Shown: positions 53,944-62,832, counted from the stretch's first letter. The stretch: DNA of 64,000 bases from an uncultured beta proteobacterium (GCA_903873485.1 CAIQOO010000153.1:1-64000), one strand, 5' to 3'. Notes: generated from the letters alone by a model not told the origin. Numbers and translations: made by a program.

Positions 53944-54024
53944 CGTCATGCCCATACAGGCGGGAATCCAGAGGGACGCGCGACATGTTGAAAAGCCTGG
54001 ATTCCCGCCTGCGCGAGAATGACG
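53944..54024. repeat. Palindromic repeat between purL and the OmpA-family gene
   Basis: Inverted arms of 28 bases: CGTCATGCCCATACAGGCGG continuing to 53971, and a matching arm 53997-54024 ending CGAGAATGACG. The core GGCGGGAATCCAG / CTGGATTCCCGCC is perfect. The family is common in intergenic DNA of Proteobacteria and could also act as a transcription terminator or mRNA stabiliser here. The rest of this 220-base gap holds only the leader of the next gene. Confidence 0.85.
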
Positions 54025-54128
54025 AGTTCTGGCTGATTGAAAAGTCGCCGCTTATGTGACAAAACGCACAGAGAATAGCCCTTGACAACCGTACATTTCC
54101 CCCATTCAACAACCTGCAGGAGTCGATC

Positions 54129-54785
54129 ATGAACACTTTTTTATCCAGTAGCCGCAGTATCGTTTTTGGCCTTGGCAGCATCGCTGCACTGGTCAGCGGC
54201 TGCGCCAACATGTCCGATGCACAGCGCAGTGCCGCCATTGGCGGCGGGCTAGGTGCCTTAGCCGGTGCCGCCATTGGCGACAGCCGACAGGCGACGGTGG
54301 TCGGTGCCGGTCTGGGTGCCTTGGGCGGCTATATCTGGTCAAACCAGATGGCGCAAAAGAAAGCCGCCATGGAGCAAGCCACCGCTGGCACCGGTGTTGC
54401 AGTGACACAAACACCTGACAACCAGCTCAAGCTGAGCATCCCAAGCGACATCTCGTTTGACATTAACCGCTCTGACATCAAGCCCAACATGCGACCGATT
54501 CTGGACCAGTTCGCGCACGGCTTGAGCAGCCAGCCCAATACCGAAGTCCGCATCATCGGGCACACTGACAGCACCGGCTCCGATGCCATCAACAACCCGC
54601 TGTCGGTGAACCGGGCCGCCAGTGCGCGCGACTATGTGGTGTCACGCGGCGTCAACAGCCATCAGGTCCAGATCGATGGTCGGGGTGAGCGAGAGCCGAT
54701 TGCCGACAACAACACTGAAGACGGCCGCGCCAAAAATCGCCGCATCGAGATATTCCTCGCGGAACGTTCCGTCGCGCAAAGGTAA
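54129..54785 (+). CDS. OmpA-family lipoprotein with glycine zipper
   Basis: Outer-membrane lipoprotein of 218 residues, similar to YiaD. The signal peptide ends in a lipobox, SIAALVSGC, with Cys25 as lipidation site. A glycine-zipper segment follows (IGGGLGALAGAAIGDS and VVGAGLGALGGYIW, about 37-70), then an OmpA/MotB peptidoglycan-binding domain (about 100-215) with SFDINRSDIKPNMRPILDQF, VRIIGHTDSTGSDAIN, LSVNRAASARDYVVSRGV and GRAKNRRIEIFL. An AGGAG site precedes the ATG. It likely tethers the outer membrane to the cell wall. Confidence 0.93.
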   Translation: MNTFLSSSRSIVFGLGSIAALVSGCANMSDAQRSAAIGGGLGALAGAAIGDSRQATVVGAGLGALGGYIWSNQMAQKKAAMEQATAGTGVAVTQTPDNQLKLSIPSDISFDINRSDIKPNMRPILDQFAHGLSSQPNTEVRIIGHTDSTGSDAINNPLSVNRAASARDYVVSRGVNSHQVQIDGRGEREPIADNNTEDGRAKNRRIEIFLAERSVAQR

Positions 54786-54861
54786 GCCTGCGCCAAACAG
54801 GCCCTGCGGGATGCCGGGCTGACGGCAAAAAGCGCACTGAATGGCTCGTCCCGCGCCTGTT

Positions 54862-54925
54862 AAATGCTCTATTTTAGATAGCTATTGACGCTTGCCCCAT
54901 AAGGGCTAGCGCCTGAAAAAGCTAA
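54862..54925 (-). repeat. Interspersed ~60-bp repeat, copy 8 (intergenic)
   Basis: Minus-strand core AGGCGCTAGCCCTTATGGGG followed by CAAGCGTCAATAGCTATCTA. It lies between the convergent OmpA-family and desaturase genes and is not coding. Confidence 0.9.
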
Positions 54926-54943
54926 AAAAAAAGAGTTTACCCA

Positions 54944-56134
54944 TCAGGACCGCGCAGCGCGCAGCCGCAGCGAGAACTCTTGCAAGGCGGCAATTCCGCT
55001 GGCTTCGGCGCGCTGGCACCAGGCCTGCAATTCAAGCGTCAGTTGCTCGCGGGTATGGGAGCGGTTCAGCCACATCTGGCGCAGTTCCTCGCGCATCACC
55101 ACCATTTTGTCGAGCACCGGCGAGGCGGCCCGGGCCGCTGCCAGTTGCGCTGCAATCGTTGCCGGCACCCGGTCAACATCGCGGTGCAGCCAGGCTTTGG
55201 CGGCACGAATCATGGTTGCGTCGGCGTGGCGTGCCTTCAGGGCATCCAGCTCGTCGTTGAAGGCGCGGCGCATGCCTTTGGCGTAACCGGCCATCAGTTC
55301 GAAGCGGTTTTGAATCAACGCTTCCAGGGTTTGTTCGTCGGCGACCGGGCGTACCGCCCCCAGCGCCAGCCGCGGCGGGGTCTTTTTGACGGTGGCCAGC
55401 CCGACACGCTGCAGCAGGCTGATGTACATCCAGCCAATATCAAACTCATAACGCTTGACCGACAGCTTGGCCGACGTCGGGTAAGTGTGGTGGTTGTTGT
55501 GCAGTTCCTCACCGGCAATCAGAATGCCCCAGGGCGACAGGTTGGTGCTGGCATCGGGCGCCTCAAAATTGCGGTAACCCCAGAAATGCCCGGCACCGTT
55601 GACAATGCCGGCCGCCATCACCGGCGTCCAGGCCATTTGCACCGCCCACACCGCCAGGCCGGCGGCGCCAAACAGCAGCAGGTCGATCAGCAGCATCAGC
55701 GCCACGCCGGTAAACGAGAACCGGCTGTACAGGTTGCGCTCGATCCAGTCTTTCGGCGTGCCGTGGCCATAGCGGGCTAGGGTTTCCGGGTTCAGCGCCT
55801 CTTTGCGGTACAGCTCGTAGCCCTGCAGCAGCACGGTTTTGATGCCGTAAACATGCGGGCTGTGCGGGTCATCGGGCTGCTCGCACTTGGCGTGGTGCTT
55901 GCGGTGAACCGATGCCCATTCCTTGGTCACCTGCCCGGTGGTAAGCCACAGCCAGAACCTGAAAAAATGCGCCGCCAGCGGGTGCAAGTCAAGCGCCCGG
56001 TGCGCCTGGTGCCGGTGCAAAAAGATGGTGACACTGATCATGGTGATGTGTGTCACGAGCAGCGTGAACAGCACGATTTGCCAGGCAGTCAAGCCCAGCA
56101 AGCCGCAAGAAGCCCAGTCAAGCAATGAAGTCAT
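54944..56134 (-). CDS. Membrane fatty-acid (acyl-CoA) desaturase
   Basis: Di-iron membrane desaturase of 396 residues of the delta-9 type. All three His boxes are present: HRHQAH in TIFLHRHQAHRALDLH (about residue 40), HRKHH in WASVHRKHHAKCEQP (about 75), and HNNHH in AGEELHNNHHTYPTSAK (about 213). Hydrophobic pairs flank them (LTAWQIVLFTLLVTHITMIS; VALMLLIDLLLFGAAGLAVW). The ATG at 56132-56134 (MTSLLDWASCG) is chosen because a longer form adds 46 residues of low-complexity leader. It would unsaturate membrane lipids, for instance in the cold. Its start faces the stop of the RsmB-like gene 43 bases upstream. Confidence 0.93.
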   Translation of the reverse strand: MTSLLDWASCGLLGLTAWQIVLFTLLVTHITMISVTIFLHRHQAHRALDLHPLAAHFFRFWLWLTTGQVTKEWASVHRKHHAKCEQPDDPHSPHVYGIKTVLLQGYELYRKEALNPETLARYGHGTPKDWIERNLYSRFSFTGVALMLLIDLLLFGAAGLAVWAVQMAWTPVMAAGIVNGAGHFWGYRNFEAPDASTNLSPWGILIAGEELHNNHHTYPTSAKLSVKRYEFDIGWMYISLLQRVGLATVKKTPPRLALGAVRPVADEQTLEALIQNRFELMAGYAKGMRRAFNDELDALKARHADATMIRAAKAWLHRDVDRVPATIAAQLAAARAASPVLDKMVVMREELRQMWLNRSHTREQLTLELQAWCQRAEASGIAALQEFSLRLRAARS

Positions 56135-56177
56135 CGGAAAAAATCTCTCTCGGTTAGTTGGAAGTGGTGGGGTTGAA

Positions 56178-57467
56178 TCAGTTGCGCTGCCACGCGGCAG
56201 CAAAAAATCCGTCGGTCTGATGCCGGTGCGGCCACAGGCGCAGATAGCTCTGGCCCGATTCGCCACCGGCACACAGGCTGGCGGCCTGGCTGATTTTCTG
56301 GCCGGTCAGGATGTCGCCCACGGCCTGCGGCACAAAGTCGGGGTTGGCCTGCGAAAACGCCTGCGCAATGGCCTCGTTTTCTTGCGGCAACACACTGCAA
56401 GTGGCATAGACCAGGCGGCCACCGGACTTCACCAGACGTGCCGCACCCTGCAAAATGGCAGTTTGCTTGACCGTCATCTCCTGCACCGACTGTTCGTTTT
56501 GCCGCCATTTCAGGTCCGGATTGCGCCGCAGCGTGCCCATGCCGGTGCATGGCGCATCGACCAGCACCCGGTCGATCTTGCCCGCCAGACGCTTGACGCG
56601 GTCATCGCGCTCATGCGCAATGGCAGCCGGGTGCACATTCGACAGCCCGCTGCGCTTGAGCCGCGACTTGAAGGCATCCAGCCGGCCCGCCGAGGTATCA
56701 AACGCATACAGCCGACCGGTTGAGCGCATGGCGGCACCGAGTGCCAGCGTTTTGCCGCCAGCCCCGGCACAAAAATCGACCACCATTTCGCCGCGTTTGG
56801 CATCGAGCAACAGAGCCAGCAACTGCGAGCCTTCGTCCTGCACCTCGAAGTCGCCGCGCATGAACGCTTCGTGCTTGTTCAAGGCCGGTTTGCCGGCAAT
56901 GCGCAAGCCGCATGGCGAATACGGCGTGGCCAGCGCCTTGATGCCCGAGGCCGCCAGCGCTTTTTGCACCTCGTCACGTTTCGCCTTGAAGGTGTTGACG
57001 CGCAAATCCAGCCCGGCGCCCTTGTTGAAACTCTCCACCAGCGGCCAGAACTCGTCACCCAACTGGTCTTTGAGCGGCTGCACCAGCCAGTCGGGCAGGT
57101 TGTGGCGATGGCGCTCCATCAGGTCTTCGGGCCTGATTTTTTCGCACTGGTCAAGCCAGTTGGTTTCTTGCTCGCTCAAGGCACTGCGCAGAAAATCACC
57201 GGGGCCGTAAAAGCCCAGAATCGCCAGCCGGCGCTCTTTCGGGCCGCTGCCAGACGGAGCAAAGTGGTCAAACAACAGCTTTTTGCGCAGCACGGTATAA
57301 ACCGTTTCGGCCAGGGTGGCGCGCTCGCGCGGGCCAAAGCCGCGGTGGTCCCGAAAAAACCGCGACACGATGGCATCGGCGGGGTGGTCAAATTTGAGAG
57401 TCAGACGAACCAGTTCGGAACAGGCGTCAAGCAAGGCTTTTGGATGCATAAGCCGCAATTGTCCCAT
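56178..57467 (-). CDS. RsmB/NOP-family RNA (cytosine-5) methyltransferase
   Basis: SAM-dependent rRNA or tRNA m5C methyltransferase of 429 residues. It has an N-terminal NusB-like helical part, a linker with LDLRVNTFKAKRDEVQKALA, the SAM-binding loop VVDFCAGAGGKTLALGAAM (about residues 232-250), and the two catalytic cysteines in VLVDAPCTGMGTLRRNPDLK (about 305) and VYATCSVLPQENEAI (about 358). It is related to but shorter in the N-terminus than E. coli RsmB, so target specificity is open. The ATG at 57465-57467 has a GGGGCGA site; an ATG six codons further in is an alternative. Confidence 0.9.
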   Translation of the reverse strand: MGQLRLMHPKALLDACSELVRLTLKFDHPADAIVSRFFRDHRGFGPRERATLAETVYTVLRKKLLFDHFAPSGSGPKERRLAILGFYGPGDFLRSALSEQETNWLDQCEKIRPEDLMERHRHNLPDWLVQPLKDQLGDEFWPLVESFNKGAGLDLRVNTFKAKRDEVQKALAASGIKALATPYSPCGLRIAGKPALNKHEAFMRGDFEVQDEGSQLLALLLDAKRGEMVVDFCAGAGGKTLALGAAMRSTGRLYAFDTSAGRLDAFKSRLKRSGLSNVHPAAIAHERDDRVKRLAGKIDRVLVDAPCTGMGTLRRNPDLKWRQNEQSVQEMTVKQTAILQGAARLVKSGGRLVYATCSVLPQENEAIAQAFSQANPDFVPQAVGDILTGQKISQAASLCAGGESGQSYLRLWPHRHQTDGFFAAAWQRN

Positions 57468-57642
57468 GATCGCCCCGCTTTGGTGCTGCCGGCAAACGCT
57501 GTTTTGCCACGGTGCCAACTTTACAAGACTTCACCTGTCAGCATCCGGTGTTTGATGAACTTGCCGCACAATCTGCCGGGTCCGGGCGGTGCGCAAAAGT
57601 GCCTCTGCCGGCCTCAATTGATGAACCCCTGTTGCCCAAACG

Positions 57643-59049
57643 ATGTTGTTAAATCAAGCCTTTACTGACCCCCGGCGCCTCGCCAGCCAGAGCCGTGCTG
57701 CGGGCCTGGCAGCCGTCATGCTGGCCGGCCTGACGCTGGCGGGCTGCGCCAGTTGGCCGGGTGCCGCCGATGGTCCCGCCAGCACCGGGGCCACCCATGC
57801 AGCAGACTTGGCGCTGGCCGATAACGCCTGGTGGGGTCGCTTTGGCGACCCGCTGCTTGACCAGTTGATCGCGCAGGCGCTGCAGGCCAATACCAGCATT
57901 CGCTCGGCCCAGGCGGCGCTGCAGCAGTCGCGTGCGCTGCGCGATGCCAATGCCGCATCGGCTGGCCCGGGCCTGTCGCTGTCTGGCTCGGCCGGGCGCA
58001 GCCAGACCGAAGCGACTGAGCCGGTCAACAGCTTCAAGGCCGGTCTTGACGCGCGCTGGGAACTCGACATTTTTGGCGGCAACCGCAGCAGCATCAAGGC
58101 CAGTGATGCCGATAGCCTGGCAGCACAAGCCAGCCTGCGGGATGTGCAGGTCAGCGTTGCGGCCGAGGTGGCGCTGGCCTATATCGCCTTGCGTGGCAGC
58201 CAGGCGCAACTGGCAATTGCCCAAAACAACCTGGTCAGCCAGCAGGAAACCCGGCAAATTACCCAATGGCGTGCCCAGGCCGGTCTGGTGACCTCGCTCG
58301 AAGTGGAGCAGGCGCAAGCTGCGGTGGCGCAAACTGCGTCGCAGATACCGGCGCTGCAAACCAGTCTGGCCAAAACCCGGCACAGCCTGGCACTGCTGAC
58401 CGGGCAGCGACCGCTTGAACTGGACCTGCTGCTGACACCGACCCAGCCAGTTCCACAAGCCAGCAGCACGCTAACCCAGCAGATTCCCGCCAACACCTTG
58501 CGACAACGGGCCGATGTGCGTGCCGCCGAGCACCGCATCACGGCGGCGCTGGCGCGGGTGGCGGTGGCCGATGCCGCGCGCTACCCCGGCTTTAATCTGG
58601 GCGGTTCGCTGTCACTGAGTGCCCTGACGCTGGCGGGTCTGTCCAACGGTGCCACACTGGCGGGCAGCCTGCTGGGTGCCGTGTCGGTGCCGCTGTTTGA
58701 CGGCGGTGCCGCCATCAGCCAGGTGCTGGCGCAACAAGCCGCGCTGGAACAATCGCGCGCGGCCTACCAGGCCACCGTGCTCACCGCCCTCAAGGAAGTG
58801 GAAGACGCGCTGATCTCCCTCAACAACGACCGCCAGCGGCTCGGTTGGCAACAACTGGCGGCCGACGCTGCCGGCAACGCCGCTCGGCTGGCAGACCACC
58901 GCTATGCCAGCGGCCTGGTCGATTTCCAGACCGTGCTGCAAACCCAGCGCACGCTGCTGAGTTCGCAAGACAGCGTGGCCAGCCTGCAAGCCGAGATCAG
59001 CGCCGACCTGGTGCGGCTGGTCAAGGCGCTGGGCGGCGGTTGGCATTGA
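57643..59049 (+). CDS. RND efflux outer-membrane lipoprotein (NodT/OprM family)
   Basis: TolC-like outer-membrane channel of 468 residues. A signal peptide with lipobox VMLAGLTLAGC (Cys35) is followed by two repeated OEP domains rich in Ala, Gln and Ser; NAWWGRFGDPLLDQLIAQAL, LDARWELDIFGGNRSSIKAS and LSVSVPLFDGG-type segments (VSVPLFDGGAAISQVLAQQA) are characteristic. The alpha-helical coiled coils (about 190-260 and 380-460) would form the periplasmic barrel. It stands alone: no membrane-fusion or RND pump gene adjoins it, so it probably serves a pump encoded elsewhere. Confidence 0.92.
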   Translation: MLLNQAFTDPRRLASQSRAAGLAAVMLAGLTLAGCASWPGAADGPASTGATHAADLALADNAWWGRFGDPLLDQLIAQALQANTSIRSAQAALQQSRALRDANAASAGPGLSLSGSAGRSQTEATEPVNSFKAGLDARWELDIFGGNRSSIKASDADSLAAQASLRDVQVSVAAEVALAYIALRGSQAQLAIAQNNLVSQQETRQITQWRAQAGLVTSLEVEQAQAAVAQTASQIPALQTSLAKTRHSLALLTGQRPLELDLLLTPTQPVPQASSTLTQQIPANTLRQRADVRAAEHRITAALARVAVADAARYPGFNLGGSLSLSALTLAGLSNGATLAGSLLGAVSVPLFDGGAAISQVLAQQAALEQSRAAYQATVLTALKEVEDALISLNNDRQRLGWQQLAADAAGNAARLADHRYASGLVDFQTVLQTQRTLLSSQDSVASLQAEISADLVRLVKALGGGWH

Positions 59050-59092
59050 AGCGGGGCTTCCCGCGAACGGGGGGGGGTCACGTTCAATTCTT

Positions 59093-60256
59093 TCAGCCCT
59101 GGTTTTGATAACGCATGGCGGCCCCAAGATGCTCGCTGGCGATCCAGGCGCGCAGGGCGGGCGGACTGACCACTTCGATGCGTTGACCAAAAGCCAGCAG
59201 CCACCAGCCCAACTGCATGGTAATCGGCAGGCTGGCGCTCAGGCGATATTGGTCGCTGCCCAGCGATGTCAGCGTTTGCTTGTCAGCCAAAGGGGTTTCC
59301 GCCAGCCGTCGCGCCACATAGGCTGACACATTCACCTCAAGCTGTATCAGTTGACCGCTGGCGAGTTCACCGATGACAAAATCGGCACCCCCGCGCGCGA
59401 TAAAGTTCTCGAAAGAAACCCCTTTGGGCACCTTGGCCTTGCTGCCTTCGTGTACTTCGGCGCGGCGGATGCGGTGCAGTGCAAACATGCGCTCAGCCTG
59501 ACCCTCTGCCGCGCTTTGCGGGCCGTCGCTGGTTTTGCAGGCGATCAAATAGGTTACCGGCCCGCGCATCACCAGTCCGAGCGGGCTGAGCTGGTAAGAC
59601 TCGGTTTGCGCGCTGTCGAGCTTCTGGTAACTCAGCCGGAGCTGGCAGCCCTCAAACAAGGCCTGTAACACTGCGTCGTGAACCGCCTTGAGCGTTTTGC
59701 TGGGCTTGAGCACTTGCGTCGGTGACTGGTTGACGATTTTTTGCTGCCAGTTGCTGTGGCGATTGCCGCCGCCGTCAAATCCGCCAAATTGCTGAATGCG
59801 TCTTTTGGCATCGTCAAAATGCGGCTGCAGGTAGTCGAGCGTAGCCGGGGGCAGTTCTTCTTTCAGCCGCTTTTCAACCATCAGCAGCGCCAGGCAGGCG
59901 TGTTCGTTGGGTGGCGGGATGATCAGCGTGTTTTTGCTGTCTTTCCAGCGCCAGTAGCTTTTGAGGCGGGTTTCCTCGGTACGCTCGACCAAGCCGTTCG
60001 GGCCGTCAACCTCGCTGATCAGCATCGGCCCCCAAGTCATGTCGTCGGCCAGCAGTTTCAGGGTTTTTTGCACCTTGCGCCGCAAGGCTTTGTGATCGTT
60101 TTCGTCTTGGCAGATGCGGCGCTTGTTGGCCAGCAGGTCGTCCATCAGTTCATCCACAGTTTTGCCGCGCTTGTTGTTGCCAGACGGCAACAGGGTCATC
60201 AGCTCAATCTGCCAGTTGGCCACGTTCAAATCGGCGTTGCGGTTTCCGCTGGTCAT
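59093..60256 (-). CDS. WYL-domain transcriptional regulator
   Basis: Protein of 387 residues with an N-terminal winged-helix region (NVANWQIELMTLLPSGNNKR, then DELMDDLLANKRRICQDEND, about 10-75), a central WYL domain (about 200-290; LFEGCQLRLSYQKLDSAQTE, LSPLGLVMRGPVTYLIACKT and MFALHRIRRAEVHEG) and a C-terminal WCX domain (about 310-380). WYL proteins sense nucleic-acid or nucleotide ligands and often control DNA-repair or defence genes. It lies 97 bases after the AAA-ATPase/nuclease-like gene in the same direction, with a repeat copy in between, so the two may form a unit. Confidence 0.88.
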   Translation of the reverse strand: MTSGNRNADLNVANWQIELMTLLPSGNNKRGKTVDELMDDLLANKRRICQDENDHKALRRKVQKTLKLLADDMTWGPMLISEVDGPNGLVERTEETRLKSYWRWKDSKNTLIIPPPNEHACLALLMVEKRLKEELPPATLDYLQPHFDDAKRRIQQFGGFDGGGNRHSNWQQKIVNQSPTQVLKPSKTLKAVHDAVLQALFEGCQLRLSYQKLDSAQTESYQLSPLGLVMRGPVTYLIACKTSDGPQSAAEGQAERMFALHRIRRAEVHEGSKAKVPKGVSFENFIARGGADFVIGELASGQLIQLEVNVSAYVARRLAETPLADKQTLTSLGSDQYRLSASLPITMQLGWWLLAFGQRIEVVSPPALRAWIASEHLGAAMRYQNQG

Positions 60257-60309
60257 GGTTCTGTCCTGTCGTTATAAAAACTCCCACAGTCCTTCACGTC
60301 CGTGAATTT

Positions 60310-60370
60310 GGAGTCAAATCAGCCTCTAGCCCTTGTCATGCTTGCGCTGACAGCTATTTAATCTGTAGCG
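60310..60370 (+). repeat. Interspersed ~60-bp repeat, copy 9 (end of the AAA-ATPase gene)
   Basis: Core CAGCCTCTAGCCCTTGTCAT followed by TTGCGCTGACAGCTATTTAA. It lies between the WYL and AAA-ATPase genes and supplies the TAG stop of the latter. Confidence 0.9.
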
Positions 60371-61958
60371 ATTCAAATTCAAAGCCAACAATATTGCGGC
60401 TGGCTTTACTGAACTCCACGCCAATCAGGTGGATCGGTTCGCCACGCGCTTTGTATTTGTCGGCGTAGCCCTGCGCCTTGATCTGCTGCAGCGCATGGCC
60501 TTTGGGCTCCAGTTCCACCACCTTGAACTCAAACAAAAACACCTGACCGTTGAACAGCACCGTCATGTCGATGCGGCCAAAGCTGGTCGGGTCTTCCAGC
60601 CGAATGTCGAGGCCGAGCGCGGCAAAGTAGCTGTAGAAAATGCTGACGTAATAGCCCTCGAAACTGCTCATCTCGTTCTTGCGATACCAGTCATTGGCAA
60701 TGCTGGCGTAGAAAGCATGGAACAAATCCTTCAAACCGGCAAAGTCTTGTGCCAGCAGCAAATCAAAGAGTCGGCTGATCTGCCGCTCTGGCACATTCTG
60801 GCCACCGGTCAGGCTTTGCAGCAGGCTGTCATTCAAGCTGGCCTGCACTTCCAGGTTGGGGTATTTCAGCGTCAATTGCAGCCGGCCCAGCACCTGGCGA
60901 TGGCTGGCAATGGTCAGGTAGCCGGCCTGAAACATCAGTGCTTCGACCGGTATGTTGTCCACATCAAACGTTGAAAGCAGCGCCTCGGAAGCCACGATGC
61001 GTGTCAGATCAGGCGTGAACTGCTGGCGTTGTTGCAGCAGCTTGATCAAAAAGCTGGGGGTGCCGGTCTCGAACCAGTGCGGCCTGATGGCGCGCGTGCG
61101 AAACAGTTGCAGCAGGCCAAACGGGTTATAGACCGACTCGCCGAGCCAGTTGTAGCCGTTGTACCACTGGCGGATCAGCGCCCGGTCCAGTCCGGGCAGT
61201 TCCGGGGCAAAAACCGTATCAACATCGGTCTCGGTATAGCCGCAAATGTCGCTATACGCTTGCTCCAGCGTGATGTCGGTCAGGTTGTTGAGGCCCGAGA
61301 ACAGGCTGACCTTGCCGAACTTGGAAACTCCGGTCAGGAAGACAAATTTGAGGTGTTCGTCGGAACCCTTGAGCACCGAGTACAGGTTTTTCAGCCCGTC
61401 GCGCATGTCAAGGGCTGCCGCGCTGTGCTCGATGCAGTCGAGAATCGGCTTGTCGTATTCGTCAATCAGCACCACTGCGCGCTGGCCGCTGTGCTGATGC
61501 GCCTGCGCGATAAGTTCTGCAAAGTTGCCTGGCAGGTTGGTTTCAGGCAGACCTGCGGGCAACTGCAAACCCAGCGTCTGCCGGTTGAGGCGCATCGTCT
61601 CGCGAATGCTTTGGTCTAGCTCCTCGCGGTTGCGCAACACCCCGCTGCCAAAACTGATGCGGATCACCGGGTATTTTTTCGACCAGTCCCATTGCGTTGC
61701 AGCCGCCAGACCGGCAAACAGCGCCTGATTTCCTTCAAACATCTCTTTGAGCGTGTCAAGAAACAGGCTCTTGCCAAAGCGGCGCGGACGGCTCAGAAAG
61801 TAATAACTGCCGCTGTCGATCAAGCGCATGGCGTGTGCCGTTTTATCGACGTAATAGCAGCCCTCCTCACGCAGCTTGGCAAAGGTCTGGATGCCAAGCG
61901 GCAACTTGCGCCGGGGCAATGGGCTGGGCGGAGTTGGGGGATTCGGCGTGGAGTTCAT
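60354..61958 (-). CDS. AAA-ATPase-like protein with C-terminal PD-(D/E)XK nuclease-like domain
   Basis: Protein of 534 residues with the AAA-ATPase-like (PF09820) plus PD-(D/E)XK (PF08011) arrangement. N-terminal KLPLGIQTFAKLREEGCYYV, then the degenerate Walker A SRPRRFGKSLFLDTLKEMFE (about 56-75) and Walker B AVVLIDEYDKPILDCIEHSA (about 161-180). The C-terminal domain (about 430-525) has a nuclease-like core: DIRLEDPTSFGRIDMTVLF and VFLFEFKVVELEPKGHALQQ, giving the D...E-x-K arrangement, followed by QIKAQGYADKYKARG. The role of this widespread family is unknown. The last codons and the stop are within a repeat copy, and another copy precedes the start. Confidence 0.88.
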   Translation of the reverse strand: MNSTPNPPTPPSPLPRRKLPLGIQTFAKLREEGCYYVDKTAHAMRLIDSGSYYFLSRPRRFGKSLFLDTLKEMFEGNQALFAGLAAATQWDWSKKYPVIRISFGSGVLRNREELDQSIRETMRLNRQTLGLQLPAGLPETNLPGNFAELIAQAHQHSGQRAVVLIDEYDKPILDCIEHSAAALDMRDGLKNLYSVLKGSDEHLKFVFLTGVSKFGKVSLFSGLNNLTDITLEQAYSDICGYTETDVDTVFAPELPGLDRALIRQWYNGYNWLGESVYNPFGLLQLFRTRAIRPHWFETGTPSFLIKLLQQRQQFTPDLTRIVASEALLSTFDVDNIPVEALMFQAGYLTIASHRQVLGRLQLTLKYPNLEVQASLNDSLLQSLTGGQNVPERQISRLFDLLLAQDFAGLKDLFHAFYASIANDWYRKNEMSSFEGYYVSIFYSYFAALGLDIRLEDPTSFGRIDMTVLFNGQVFLFEFKVVELEPKGHALQQIKAQGYADKYKARGEPIHLIGVEFSKASRNIVGFEFESLQIK

Positions 61959-62346
61959 CGGCGCATTTTAGGCAGCCAGCGCCGACACTTGGGCTTTGCT
62001 ACATTTTATCTAGCTGTCAGCGCTTATTCCGTAAGGGCTAGAGGCCAAAAACATCTAAAAAAGTGACAGTCTTTGCCAATGCTTCAACCGCCATCAAAAA
62101 TTTCTCATTCATTCACATCATCGGCCCATCTTGCGACTCAATTCATCGCACACACGACGGATACTTGCCAGACACCCCCGAATACGCTGCCAGCCGCTCA
62201 CTCCGAACTCTCAAACCTTGATGCGGCCACTGGCTCACCATGAAACAACGACTCTGGCGAGGCAGGTTTTCAAGCCATCGAAGGTGTGATACTTGATCTT
62301 AAGTTGAATTTCCTGTCCGAAAACTCCTAACCAATATTTTTAAAAT
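61959..62346. other. Gene-poor stretch before the AT-rich unknown gene
   Basis: About 388 bases without a supportable gene. The part next to the AAA-ATPase gene holds repeat copy 10 (62000-62062). The rest (62063-62346) becomes AT-rich towards 62330 and should contain the promoter for the following gene, but I see no clear -35/-10 pair or ribosome-binding site. Confidence 0.55.
62000..62062 (-). repeat. Interspersed ~60-bp repeat, copy 10 (intergenic)
   Basis: Minus-strand core TGGCCTCTAGCCCTTACGGA followed by TAAGCGCTGACAGCTAGATA. It lies just upstream of the AAA-ATPase gene, so that gene is bracketed by two copies (9 and 10) in opposite orientation. Confidence 0.9.
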
Positions 62347-62832
62347 ATGAAATCCATCACAGTACTAAACCAATTGAACCAAGTGTTACATGTAACAGCA
62401 GTTGAAACTGAAGACCATAAAATTCATGTTACCAATGCACTGGACGCCTATTATGTTGATCTCGACCCTCAAGACATCATTGATGCTCAATTTATTGCAT
62501 CACCGACAGGAGTGAAAGTTCTCAAAATATACTTTAACTCTGGCGGAATAATTGTGACCCCTGATGATTATGTTTTCAATGTTGTGCAAGATGAGTTTAT
62601 TCAAGTAGATGATGCACCGCCCATGTGTTCAATTACAGAAATGATTGACGGGTTTGAACGCTACATTCTGAATCCCATGCCGTCGGATAATATTGATAAC
62701 TGTGTTGGACTATTTTACATTCATCATTATATTATCAAGAGTGCCAGGAAAAAGGGGTTCAAGGTTGATTCATTCATGGATGCGTTAGATGCGATCGGTG
62801 AAAAGTTTGGACTGAATGTCTGTGATGTATAA
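62347..62832 (+). CDS. Unknown AT-rich gene, possible partner of the following protein
   Basis: Protein of 161 residues that I do not recognise. It has no signal peptide or membrane segment, is acidic and rich in Asp, Ile and Val, and looks all-beta at the start (KSITVLNQLNQVLHVTAVET; VKVLKIYFNSGGIIVTPDDY) and helical at the end (FYIHHYIIKSARKKGFKVDS). The DNA is far more AT-rich than the neighbours (22 G+C of 60 from 62401), which suggests recent acquisition. There is no clear ribosome-binding site. Its last 8 bases overlap the start of the next gene, so the two are probably coupled. An immunity-like or accessory protein is possible but unproven. Confidence 0.75.
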   Translation: MKSITVLNQLNQVLHVTAVETEDHKIHVTNALDAYYVDLDPQDIIDAQFIASPTGVKVLKIYFNSGGIIVTPDDYVFNVVQDEFIQVDDAPPMCSITEMIDGFERYILNPMPSDNIDNCVGLFYIHHYIIKSARKKGFKVDSFMDALDAIGEKFGLNVCDV

